Position numbers and translations under genes: made by a program. Positions 8,601-16,828 of a stretch of 41,910 nucleotides of DNA are shown one piece after another. The stretch is from NCBI RefSeq assembly GCF_001613045.1, contig NZ_BDBP01000093.1, forward strand, positions 1-41,910. The letters are read 5' to 3'. Each line of letters starts with the position of its first letter. The stretch's first letter is position 1. The DNA comes from Nocardia lijiangensis NBRC 108240 (GTDB lineage: Bacteria; Actinomycetota; Actinomycetes; Mycobacteriales; Mycobacteriaceae). Under the pieces are notes generated by a model, which saw nothing but the letters and a program-made list of their open reading frames with translations, was not told where the DNA came from and did no database searches.

Positions 8601-8631
8601 CCGCGGCGCCGTCGTCGTGACGGCGCCGCGG
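8601..8631. terminator. Bidirectional hairpin between convergent genes
   Basis: CCGCGGCGCCGTC (8601-8613) pairs perfectly with GACGGCGCCGCGG (8619-8631) around a 5-nt loop. It lies in the 42 nt between the glfT2 stop and the stop of the opposing gene, so it can serve both. Confidence 0.75.
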
Positions 8632-8636
8632 AGTGG

Positions 8637-9257
8637 TCACACCAATTCGGGTACGCGCAGGTGCGCGAGTGCCAGCTCGAATTCACGGACCTCGGTCACT
8701 CGGATGCCCGCGTGGCGGGTGTTGGTCTCGCGCATCGCGGCGGCCTGCTCGCGGTTGCGGTCCATCGCGTCCGCGCTGTCGAAGGTGACGCACGAGACGC
8801 CGCGCCCGGACGCCCGGTCGACCATCAGGCTCGCGCTGCAGAAACCCTCCAGGGTTTCCATCCCTGGCAGCGCGCGGGACTTGTAGGTATCGATCGCCAG
8901 ATCCGCGCGATTCGGGTCGCCTTCCACCCAGATCGCGCGCACGCAGGCGCCTTCTCGCGAGCGATGATCGCGGTGCAGCACGGCGATCTCCCACTCCTCG
9001 ACTTCCGCGTTGCCACCGAAGGTTTCGGCCACACGCTCCCGGATCGGCCGGACCCGGACCGCGCTGTCACGCATCGCCTGCTCGGTTTCCCACGCCGTCG
9101 TCGCGATGCATTTCCCGGACCGCCGGTCGACGAGCAACGACAGTCCGATACAGCCTGGGATGCCCTCCAGCGCGGGCATGGTTTCGTCGCGCACGTGCGC
9201 AATCCCGGCGTCTATCGAGGAGGGTCGCGCATGAATAGTGGTAGAACGTGCGAACAC
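8637..9257 (-). CDS. ABM-like two-domain hypothetical protein
   Basis: 206 residues. Two related ferredoxin-like halves are visible: residues ~8-100 (IHARPSSID..., GIPGCIGLSLLVDRRSGKCI, TAWETEQAMRDS) and ~105-206 (GMETLEGFCSASLMVDRASG, VTFDSADAMDRNR). This pattern fits a duplicated antibiotic-biosynthesis-monooxygenase-like dimeric alpha/beta barrel. The family assignment is by pattern and the substrate is unknown. GTG 9257 was chosen because an AGAGGGGGTGGACC Shine-Dalgarno precedes it; the longer frame to 9341 has none. Convergent with glfT2. Confidence 0.75.
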   Translation of the reverse strand: MFARSTTIHARPSSIDAGIAHVRDETMPALEGIPGCIGLSLLVDRRSGKCIATTAWETEQAMRDSAVRVRPIRERVAETFGGNAEVEEWEIAVLHRDHRSREGACVRAIWVEGDPNRADLAIDTYKSRALPGMETLEGFCSASLMVDRASGRGVSCVTFDSADAMDRNREQAAAMRETNTRHAGIRVTEVREFELALAHLRVPELV

Positions 9258-9322
9258 GGTCCACCCCCTCTGTGCTAGGGGCAGCGCCCCGGTGGCGCCA
9301 CCGGTGCTTCTCACATTGCTCC

Positions 9323-9367
9323 GCCCGGGTCGCCGAGGCAATAGCCCGGGCCGCGGGCGACCCGGGC
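9323..9367 (-). terminator. Hairpin after the SDR gene
   Basis: GCCCGGGTCGCC (9323-9334) pairs with GGCGACCCGGGC (9356-9367), with a 21-nt GC-rich loop. It lies 14 nt past the SDR stop on the minus strand. No T-tract. Confidence 0.6.
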
Positions 9368-9380
9368 GCGAGCGGACAGA

Positions 9381-10232
<852 letters not shown>

Positions 10233-10302
10233 GACCTGCTCCTGTCGTTCGTGCCGCGGACGAGATGCGCCCGCGACGCCACGCCTTGCACGCTAAGCGT
10301 AA

Positions 10303-10340
10303 CTCAGGCCCCTATGCAACCAGTTGCATAGGGGCCTGAG
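10303..10340. promoter_or_regulatory. 38-bp near-continuous palindrome between rsgA and the SDR gene
   Basis: CTCAGGCCCCTATGCAAC (10303-10320) is the exact reverse complement of 10323-10340, with a 2-nt spacer. On the minus strand a TTGCAT (-35-like) inside it is followed 18 nt later by TAGCGT (-10-like) in front of the SDR gene. It could therefore be an operator, or equally the rsgA terminator, because it starts 18 nt past the rsgA stop. No T-run is present. Confidence 0.55.
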
Positions 10341-10357
10341 GGGCTCAGCTCAGGGGC

Positions 10358-11404
10358 TCAGCGCCGGGACCCCCGCTCCCGGTACATCTGGCGTTGCTGT
10401 TTCCTGATGCCGCGCCAGGCGCGATCGCGTTCGGCCTGCAACCGCTTGTCGGCCCTGGACTCCATCCAGGCGTTCTCCTTGGCGAGCTTGCGATAGCTGT
10501 CGAACCGGCGCTGGGTGAGCGCCCCGGTGTCGATGGCCTCGCGCACCGCGCAGCCGGGTTCACCCTCGTGCGAGCAGTCGCCGAAACGGCAGTCCGCGGC
10601 GAAGGTTTCGATGTCGCTGAAGGTCTTCTCGATGCCTTCGGCGGCATCCCACAGACCGATGCCGCGCAGGCCCGGGGTGTCGATGAGTGTGCCGCCGTTG
10701 GGCAGCGGGCGCAGCTCCCGGTGCACGGTGGTGTGTCTGCCCTTCTTGTCCACCGCGCGAACGGCGTTGGTGGCGAACACTTCCGCGCCGAGCAGCGCGT
10801 TGGCCAGCGTCGACTTTCCCGCGCCCGAAGGTCCGATCAACGCGACCGTCCCGTCGAGCACGGCGGTGAGCACATCGATCCCGTACCCGCTCGCCGCGCT
10901 GACCGCGAGCACCATCGCACCCGGCGCGACGGCCTGCACCGCCTCGACCGGAAGCTCCTCCGCCGCATCGGCTTTGGTGAGCACGACGACCGGTTGCGCG
11001 TTGCTCTCCCAGGCCAGGGCGAGCATCCGTTCGATCCGGCCGAGGTCCACGTCGCCGTCGGCGGCGGTGCAGACCAGCACGGTGTCGACATTGGCGGCGA
11101 GCACTTGGCCCTCGGAACGGCGCGAGACCGTGGAACGCACGATGGCGGAACGGCGCGGCAGCAACGTGCGCACATTCCGTTGCGCGTCGATGCTCACCCA
11201 GTCGCCGGTGCACAATCCGCTGAGCTCGGAATCCGAACGCGGACACCGGGCTCGCGTCGAGCCGTCCGGCGTCGCCACATCGCATTCGCTGCGATCCATC
11301 CGGATCACTCGCGCCGGCACGCACCCGTCTTCGATGAGCGCGGCGTATTCATTGGCTACGGCTTCCGTCCAGCCGTAAGGGACGAGCAGGTCGTAGTCGA
11401 CCAT
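10358..11404 (-). CDS. rsgA: Ribosome small-subunit-dependent GTPase A
   Basis: 348 residues. A late 30S maturation GTPase with circularly permuted G motifs: G4 TKAD (143-146) and SAAS (169-172) precede G1 GPSGAGKST (191-199) and G3 DTPG (242-245). An OB-fold-like N-terminal domain covers ~30-110, and the C-terminal zinc site is C272, C277, H279 and C285 (CRFGDCSHEGEPGC). The C-terminus is rich in Arg and Lys, fitting rRNA contact. ATG 11404 gives the family length but has no Shine-Dalgarno; the frame opens further upstream to a TTG at 11485. A short frame with an excellent ribosome binding site ends 43 nt before this start (see 11448-11537). The closest upstream neighbour is glfT1. Confidence 0.93.
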   Translation of the reverse strand: MVDYDLLVPYGWTEAVANEYAALIEDGCVPARVIRMDRSECDVATPDGSTRARCPRSDSELSGLCTGDWVSIDAQRNVRTLLPRRSAIVRSTVSRRSEGQVLAANVDTVLVCTAADGDVDLGRIERMLALAWESNAQPVVVLTKADAAEELPVEAVQAVAPGAMVLAVSAASGYGIDVLTAVLDGTVALIGPSGAGKSTLANALLGAEVFATNAVRAVDKKGRHTTVHRELRPLPNGGTLIDTPGLRGIGLWDAAEGIEKTFSDIETFAADCRFGDCSHEGEPGCAVREAIDTGALTQRRFDSYRKLAKENAWMESRADKRLQAERDRAWRGIRKQQRQMYRERGSRR

Positions 11405-11447
11405 GATGGGAAGAATCCATTCGTCGGGCGCCGAACCCGACCGGGGT

Positions 11448-11537
11448 TCAGCGAGGGGAGGGAGAGGTGGAGTGCGGTGCGGCAACGCGCGTCAGCGCGG
11501 CGCACACGGGCACGACAACCCGAACATTCGTCGTCAC
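11448..11537 (-). CDS. Possible 29-residue leader ORF upstream of rsgA
   Basis: GTG 11537 is preceded by AGGAGG with 8-nt spacing, the best Shine-Dalgarno in this stretch. It opens a 29-codon frame (VTTNVRVVVPVCAALTRVAA...) that closes with TGA 43 nt before the rsgA ATG and is in a different frame from rsgA. It could be a regulatory upstream ORF. No homologue is known to me, and chance cannot be excluded. Confidence 0.3.
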   Translation of the reverse strand: MTTNVRVVVPVCAALTRVAAPHSTSPSPR

Positions 11538-11651
11538 GATCTCCACCTCCTCACTTCCGTCTCGAACCGGCAATGTCCCCGAAGAATGCCAGACGCCGCG
11601 GCGCCCCCGCAACCGATTTATCGACCGACCCCCGCCCCCGGGATCGAACCC

Positions 11652-12647
11652 CTACTTCTCCGGCTTCCCGAACTGCTCGTTGCGCCCGAGCGAGCGCAAA
11701 TGGAACCACTCCTTCAACCCGGCGGGATCGCGGCGGGTGACGAGGAAGAACCAGGAGAACCGAATCCACTCCTGCGGCAACAGCTTCCGCATACCGGGCT
11801 GAGCCATCAGATAGCCGCGGTTGCGGTAGGTGAAGTAGCGCTTCACCGGATCGTCGGGGTACTGGGTGTGCATCCGGCCGCCCAGGATCGGCTTGAATTC
11901 GGCGGCGCCGTTGGGATGCAGGTAGGCCGTCTGCAGGCAGGTGCCGAAGGGTAGGCCCGAGCGGACCAGCCTGCGGTGCACTTCGACCTCGTCGCCGCGC
12001 ACGAACAGGCGTAGGTCGGGCACGCCGATGAGGTCGACCGCCGACGTGGAGATGAGCGCGCCGTTGAACAGCGACGCGATGCCCGGCAGGAAATCCTCGT
12101 CGCCGAGTTCGGAACGCAGCCGCCGCCACACCACGCCGCGGCGCAGCGGGAAGGCCAGCCGGTCCGGGTCGTCGATATCGCAGACCACCGGGGAGACCTC
12201 GGCGAGCCCGTACCGCTTCGCGCAGTCGAGCAGGGTGGTCAGCACCTCGCCGCCCTCGGGCCGTCCGTCGTCGTCGGCCAGCCACACCCAGTCCGCGCCC
12301 TGGGTCAGCGCGTGCAGGATGCCGAGCGCGAAGCCGCCCGCGCCGCCGAGGTTGTGCGCCGAACCGAGGTAGGTGGTCTCGATCGGCTGCTGCTCCACCA
12401 GTTCGGCGACCTCGGGCTCGTTGCCGTTGTCCACCACGATGAGGTGATCGATCGGCCGCGACTGCGAGGTGACGACCTTCAGCGATTCGGCGAGCAGCTC
12501 ACGGCGCTTGTGGGTGACCACGACCGCGACGATGCGCGCGTCCGGACCGGTGTCGGTGGGCGTGTACGCCACCTCCGGTGCGGTCGAGTCGACCGGGGCG
12601 TCGGCCCCAGCGGTGATCGGGGCGTCTTGCCCGGTCGGCTCGTTCAT
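11652..12647 (-). CDS. glfT1: Galactofuranosyltransferase GlfT1
   Basis: 331 residues, GT2 family. It adds the first two galactofuranose residues to the decaprenyl-linked rhamnosyl-GlcNAc acceptor, before GlfT2. Visible motifs are IVAVVVTHKRRELLAESL (~43-60), DNGNEPEV, GSAHNLGGAGGFALGI (~103-118) and the WLADDDGRPEGGE metal site (~130). The acidic FVRGDEVEVHRR follows further on. The first ~40 residues are disordered and acidic. ATG 12647 overlaps the wzt stop (12644-12647, ATGA), so translation is coupled. The wzm-wzt-glfT1 clustering matches mycobacterial Rv3781-Rv3783, which places it in the galactan synthesis and export operon. Confidence 0.94.
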   Translation of the reverse strand: MNEPTGQDAPITAGADAPVDSTAPEVAYTPTDTGPDARIVAVVVTHKRRELLAESLKVVTSQSRPIDHLIVVDNGNEPEVAELVEQQPIETTYLGSAHNLGGAGGFALGILHALTQGADWVWLADDDGRPEGGEVLTTLLDCAKRYGLAEVSPVVCDIDDPDRLAFPLRRGVVWRRLRSELGDEDFLPGIASLFNGALISTSAVDLIGVPDLRLFVRGDEVEVHRRLVRSGLPFGTCLQTAYLHPNGAAEFKPILGGRMHTQYPDDPVKRYFTYRNRGYLMAQPGMRKLLPQEWIRFSWFFLVTRRDPAGLKEWFHLRSLGRNEQFGKPEK

Positions 12648-13495
12648 GCGTTGTTCCGCTCCAGTTCTCGTGCGCTGTCCTCGGGCTTTTCGGTCGCCGC
12701 CCGCTCCGCTGCCATTTCCTTCAGCACGGTCGCGACGTGGTTTCCGGCGTCCGGGCCCTCGTACGCGCGCACCACCTCTTCGATGCCGCCGCGCAAGCGG
12801 ATCTGTCCGTGGTCGATCCACAGCGCGGAATCGCAGAGCTGCGCGAGGAATTCATTGGAATGGCTGGCGAACACCAGAATGCCAGAACGCGCGACGAGTT
12901 CCTGCAACCGAAGCCGTGCCTTCTTCATGAATTCCGCGTCGACCGCGCCGATACCCTCGTCCAGCAGCAGGATTTCCGGGTCGATGGAGGTGACGACGCC
13001 CATCGCCAACCGCACCCGCATACCGGTCGAATAGGTGCGCAACGGCATCTGCAGGTATTCGCCGAGCTCGGTGAACTCGGCGATCTCGTCGATCTTGGCG
13101 AGCATCTGCTTGCGGGTCTGGCCGAGGAAGAGCCCGCGAATGATGATGTTCTCGTAACCGGAGATCTCCGGGTCCATGCCGACGCCGAGGTCGAACACCG
13201 GCGCCACCCGCCCGCGAATGCGCGCGCTGCCGCGGGACGGTTCGTAGATGCCCGAAAGCAGGCGCAGCAGCGTGGATTTCCCGGCGCCGTTGTGGCCGAC
13301 CAGGCCGACCCGGTCACCCTCCTTCAGCGACAGCGTGATGTCGCGCAGCGCTTCGACGACCACCACGTCGGACTGGTTGCGCCCGATCGCGCCGCCGGCC
13401 TTGCCGAGGAACGCCTTTTTCAGAGACCGCGATTTGGCGTCGAAGATCGGGAACTCGACCCACGCCTGACGGGTTTCGATACTCACACGGCTCAT
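12644..13495 (-). CDS. wzt: Galactan ABC exporter ATPase Wzt
   Basis: 283 residues. The ATP-binding subunit of a polysaccharide ABC-2 exporter. Walker A is GHNGAGKST (~67-75), the signature region is YSTGMRVRLAMGV, Walker B is ILLLDEGIGAVD, and the switch histidine is in VFASHSNEFL. The VFDLGVGMDPEISGYENI stretch is typical of the O-antigen/teichoic/galactan (TagH/Wzt) branch. There is no long C-terminal carbohydrate-binding domain, only a short acidic tail. With Wzm it should flip lipid-linked galactan across the plasma membrane. It starts 12 nt after the wzm stop and overlaps glfT1 by 4 nt. Confidence 0.94.
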   Translation of the reverse strand: MSRVSIETRQAWVEFPIFDAKSRSLKKAFLGKAGGAIGRNQSDVVVVEALRDITLSLKEGDRVGLVGHNGAGKSTLLRLLSGIYEPSRGSARIRGRVAPVFDLGVGMDPEISGYENIIIRGLFLGQTRKQMLAKIDEIAEFTELGEYLQMPLRTYSTGMRVRLAMGVVTSIDPEILLLDEGIGAVDAEFMKKARLRLQELVARSGILVFASHSNEFLAQLCDSALWIDHGQIRLRGGIEEVVRAYEGPDAGNHVATVLKEMAAERAATEKPEDSARELERNNA

Positions 13496-13506
13496 CGCAG
13501 CGGCTC

Positions 13507-14511
13507 CTATACCCAGTACGGTACGCGCGAACGGTACTGCTTCATGGCGAAGGCAGCGACGATCCAGCCCACCACGGTGATCGTCCCGACGATCACCCAG
13601 TGCCGCAGTTCCTGCGGCTCGCCGAGCAGCGGAGCGCGCACGATTTCCAGGTAGTGGAAGGTCGGAATGATCTCCACCAGCCTGGCCCGTTCGCTCGCGC
13701 CGCCGATCTGCTCTTCCAGGGTCTTCGTCGTCCACATGACCGGCGTCAGCACGAAGAGCATCAGCGTGGTGCTGCTGAGAATCGGCGCGATATCGCGGTA
13801 GCGGGTGCTGAAGATGCCGAACACGATGGACACCCACATGGAATTGAGGAAGATCAAACCGATCGCGGGTATCGCCAGCAGGCTCGACCAGCGCAGGTTC
13901 TCCCATATTCCGAACGCCGCGAGCAGCACCACGTAGATGACCATGTTGTGGGCGAAGAACAACAATTGCCGCCACACCAGCCGGTACACGTGCACGCTCA
14001 GCGCGGAAGGAAGCTGTTTGATCAGGCCCTCGTTGGCGATGAACACCTCCGAGCCGTCGAGAATGCTCGCCTGGATCACATTCCAGACGATCAATCCGAC
14101 GGTCACGTAGGGCAGGTATTCGCGCAGCGGCTGATCGAGCAGCGTCGCGTAGAGGATGCCCATCGCCGCGGCTTGCACGCCGGTCGCGATGGTGATCCAG
14201 AACGGGCCGAGCACGGAGCGCCGGTAGCGCTGTTTGATGTCCTGCCAGCCGAGCGACAGCCATAGTTCGCGCTGGCTGAAGCCGTCGCGCATGTCCTTGA
14301 CCGCCCGCCGGAAAGTCTGCGAATCGGAGACCAGCGGCGGCATCGCCTCGGCTCCGCTCGGCTCGACCGGCGCAGTGCTCTCGGCACTCACCGGACTTTC
14401 CTCGGTGGTCGTGGAACTGTCTGAACGCAAGCTGTCATCTGAACGCACTGGGCTCTCTTCAGGACGCGCCGAACTCTCATCGGAGTCGGGGCGAGCGGCA
14501 GCGGCGGGCAC
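13507..14511 (-). CDS. wzm: Galactan ABC exporter permease Wzm
   Basis: 334 residues from GTG 14511. The last ~270 are an ABC-2 permease: an amphipathic RELWLSLGWQDIKQRYRRSVLGPFW interface helix region and then six membrane helices. They include the NSMWVSIVFGIFSTRYRDI and TPVMWTTKTLEEQ loops conserved in Wzm/RfbD. The first ~60 residues are a low-complexity Ser/Glu/Pro/Asp tail not expected in the ~280-residue mycobacterial protein. The start is uncertain: ATG 14559 would add 16 residues, while GTG 14511 has a weak AGGGT ahead of it. It pairs with Wzt 12 nt downstream. Confidence 0.92.
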   Translation of the reverse strand: MPAAAARPDSDESSARPEESPVRSDDSLRSDSSTTTEESPVSAESTAPVEPSGAEAMPPLVSDSQTFRRAVKDMRDGFSQRELWLSLGWQDIKQRYRRSVLGPFWITIATGVQAAAMGILYATLLDQPLREYLPYVTVGLIVWNVIQASILDGSEVFIANEGLIKQLPSALSVHVYRLVWRQLLFFAHNMVIYVVLLAAFGIWENLRWSSLLAIPAIGLIFLNSMWVSIVFGIFSTRYRDIAPILSSTTLMLFVLTPVMWTTKTLEEQIGGASERARLVEIIPTFHYLEIVRAPLLGEPQELRHWVIVGTITVVGWIVAAFAMKQYRSRVPYWV

Positions 14512-14595
14512 GGTGCTCGACCCTACCCTTGCATCCTCGCATCGGGTCCGCTGGCACACGCCGGGGCGGAGAAACTCGTCGCCCGCCGAACGGGG

Positions 14596-15198
14596 TTACA
14601 GATACTGGCCCGAACCGCCCGTTGCCTGGTCACCGCGCCCGCCGCGTGGGTCCATCGCGTGGATGCCCGGCGGCAGCGCACCCTGGCGCATCTGCTCGAG
14701 CTGCGCGCGGGCCGCCATCTGCTGGGCGAACAGCGCGGTCTGGATGCCGTGGAACAGGCCCTCCAGCCAGCCGACCAGCTGGGCTTGGGCGATGCGCAGC
14801 TCGGCGTCGGAGGGTACGGCGTCGTCGGTGAACGGCAAGGTCAGCCGCTCGAGTTCGTCGCGAAGCTCCGGCGCGAGGCCCTGCTCGAGCTCGCGCACCG
14901 AGGACTTGTGGATCTCCCTGAGCCGGGTGCGGCTCGCGTCGTCGAGCGGAGCCGCGCGCACCTCCTCGAGCAGCTGCTTGATCATGGTGCCGATGCGCAT
15001 GACCTTGGCGGGCTGCTCGACCATGTCGGCAAGCGATTCGCCCGCGTCGTCGCGGTCGTCCGGGTCGTCGGTGTTCTTGTCGCCGTCGGTGACCACCTGT
15101 CCGGTCAGCGGGGTGCCCGCGTCCGCCGGGATGACCAGCGGCCGCCCGTCGGGTCCGACCACGACGATGGAATCGGGTGCCTCATCCGAGTGCGTCAT
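14596..15198 (-). CDS. bpa: Bacterial proteasome activator
   Basis: 200 residues from ATG 15198. A ring-forming, ATP-independent activator of the 20S proteasome (Rv3780 family). The N-terminal ~60 residues are acidic and disordered (GDKNTDDPDDRDDAGES). A helical-bundle core follows: PAKVMRIGTMIKQLLEEVR, TRLREIHKSSVRELEQGL, AELRIAQAQLVGWLEGLF and ALFAQQMAARAQLEQMR. The C-terminus GGSGQYL is the HbYX-like tail that docks into the proteasome alpha-ring pockets. An alternative ATG at 15210 adds four residues. It lies 84 nt before wzm on the same strand, an arrangement also seen in mycobacteria. Confidence 0.95.
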   Translation of the reverse strand: MTHSDEAPDSIVVVGPDGRPLVIPADAGTPLTGQVVTDGDKNTDDPDDRDDAGESLADMVEQPAKVMRIGTMIKQLLEEVRAAPLDDASRTRLREIHKSSVRELEQGLAPELRDELERLTLPFTDDAVPSDAELRIAQAQLVGWLEGLFHGIQTALFAQQMAARAQLEQMRQGALPPGIHAMDPRGGRGDQATGGSGQYL

Positions 15199-15625
15199 GT
15201 TCCCTATCATGTCGCGTTGTCGCCGGACGCGCTAAACAGGCTTGTCCGGGTGGAGGCGGCAGGTCGGTGCCGCGGCCGGGCGGCGCCGACTATTCTGTTT
15301 GCGTCGTGTGGTTCGGATTTTGCTGAAAGTCGGTTGCCATGCTGATTCCCGGGTCGCTGCGTCGTTGCGCATCGGCGCCCAGTCCTGAACGGCCCAGTTC
15401 CGAGCGACTGAGCACGGAGCGGTCCCGCCCCCATCGGTCCCGCCTCGCGCCGCCCCGCCCGTTCCGGCCGACCCCGGAGCGAATCTCCAGTTCCCGGGTG
15501 GTGCCGGGCCCGCCGCGGGCGTCCGTCGTCCGGCCCGCGGCGAGTGCGCTGCCGTCGGCTTCGCGAGCAGGAGAGAAGGGGAAGGCGGTTACGCAGGCTT
15601 GCCCGCTGCCCTTAGAGTGGCCAGC
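15199..15625. other. Divergent promoter region of bpa and the desulfurase-like gene
   Basis: Around 15290-15345 there is a lower-GC patch suited to the bpa promoter. The middle is very GC- and Pro/Arg-codon-rich without convincing coding features. The TAGAGT element of the right-hand gene is at 15613-15618. A 16-codon minus-strand frame ending at 15290 (MATDFQQNPNHTTQTE) exists but has no good Shine-Dalgarno. No gene is called. Confidence 0.45.
15613..15618 (+). promoter_or_regulatory. Leaderless -10 element (TAGAGT)
   Basis: TAGAGT stands 7 nt before ATG 15626 of the desulfurase-like gene. No Shine-Dalgarno is present. Confidence 0.5.
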
Positions 15626-16828
15626 ATGACTTACGACGTCGCGAGGGTTCGGGGCCTGATACCGTCCCTGGGCGACGGCTGGATCCATCTCGATCCGCAG
15701 GCGGGCATGCTTGTCCCGGATTCGGTATCCCGCGCCGTGTCAACGGGTTTCCGTACCTCCTCGTTCTCGCACATCGGCCGCAACGGCGCCGCGGTGCGCA
15801 GCGCGGCCATTCTGGACGCCGCCCGCGAGGCCGTCGCCGATCTGGTCGGCGGCGATCCGGCGGGCGTCGTGCTCGGCCCGGACCGGGCGGTGTTGCTGGC
15901 CTGGCTCGCGGAATCGCTGAGTTCCCGGCTCGGCCTCGGCACCGGGATCGTGCTGTCCCGCCTGGACGACGAGGCCAATGTCGCGCCGTGGCTGCGGATC
16001 GCCAACCGCTATGGCGCGCACGTGCGCTGGGCCGAGGTCGAGATCGAGACCTGTGAGATGCCGTCCTGGCAGTTCGAGGAGCTGATCGGGCCGACGGCCC
16101 GACTGGTGGCATTGACCGCGGCCTCACCCATCGTCGGCTCCGCGCCTGCCGTGCGGGTGGCCGCCGACCGGGTGCACGAGGTGGGCGGTCTGCTGGTCGC
16201 CGACGCGTTCGGCGCGGCGCCCTACGCGCTCATCGATATCGACGAACTCAACGCCGACGTGGTCGCGCTGAGCGCACCCGCGTGGGGTGGGCCGCAGATC
16301 GGCGCGCTGGTGTTCCGCGATCCCGCGTTCCTGGACCGGATTCCCTCGATGTCGTTGAATCCGTACGCGAAAGGCGCCGAGCGGCTCGAGGTCGGCGGGC
16401 ATCAATACGCGTTGCTCGCCGGGCTCACCACCTCCATCGACTTCCTCGCCGGCCTCGACGAGCGGGCCTCGGGCACCCGCCGCGAGCGGCTGGAAATCTC
16501 CATCACCTCGCTGCAGGACTACCACGACCAGCTCTTCGAGCACCTGATGGACACGTTGGACAAGATCCCCGGCCTGACCGTGATCGGCCGCGCCTCCACC
16601 CGGATCCCGACCGTCAGTTTCACCATGGCCGGGATGCAGGCGGAGAAGATCGCCGCCAAGCTGGCCGACGCCAGGATCGGCACGCTCAGCGGCGTGCACG
16701 GCGGGAGCAGGCTGCTCGACGCGCTCGGCGTCAACGACGAGGGCGGCGCCGTGACCGTCGGACTCGCGCCCTACACAACCAAATTCGAGATCGATCAGCT
16801 CGGCCGCGCGCTCGCCGCGCTGGAGTGA
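15626..16828 (+). CDS. Cysteine desulfurase-like fold-type I protein lacking the PLP lysine
   Basis: 400 residues, collinear with the cysteine desulfurase-like family (TIGR01976, Rv3778c-like). The fold motifs are present: HLDPQAGMLVPDSV (~21), LDDEANVAPWLRIA (~113-126) and VADAFGAAPY with the pyridine-binding D193. The Schiff-base site reads SAPAWGGPQIG (216-226). Family members normally have SxxKxxGPxxG there, so the lysine is replaced by A219. The PLP-stacking histidine region normally reads L-D-H-D-A-N and here reads LDDEAN. Both changes suggest it cannot work as a normal desulfurase. It may be a pseudoenzyme or a binder. Its 3' end overlaps the convergent quinone oxidoreductase gene by 34 nt. 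Confidence 0.85.
   Translation: MTYDVARVRGLIPSLGDGWIHLDPQAGMLVPDSVSRAVSTGFRTSSFSHIGRNGAAVRSAAILDAAREAVADLVGGDPAGVVLGPDRAVLLAWLAESLSSRLGLGTGIVLSRLDDEANVAPWLRIANRYGAHVRWAEVEIETCEMPSWQFEELIGPTARLVALTAASPIVGSAPAVRVAADRVHEVGGLLVADAFGAAPYALIDIDELNADVVALSAPAWGGPQIGALVFRDPAFLDRIPSMSLNPYAKGAERLEVGGHQYALLAGLTTSIDFLAGLDERASGTRRERLEISITSLQDYHDQLFEHLMDTLDKIPGLTVIGRASTRIPTVSFTMAGMQAEKIAAKLADARIGTLSGVHGGSRLLDALGVNDEGGAVTVGLAPYTTKFEIDQLGRALAALE

Noticed and set aside
11630..11655. A GGGGTTCGATCCC T-arm-like sequence on the minus strand just past glfT1
   Set aside because: No acceptor, D-arm or anticodon arm can be formed with it, and upstream bases belong to glfT1 codons. It is a chance T-arm match.
15290..15688. 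Minus-strand frame upstream of bpa ending MATDFQQNPNHTTQTE
   Set aside because: It overlaps the start of the desulfurase-like gene, has Arg/Gly-rich shadow composition and lacks a good Shine-Dalgarno.
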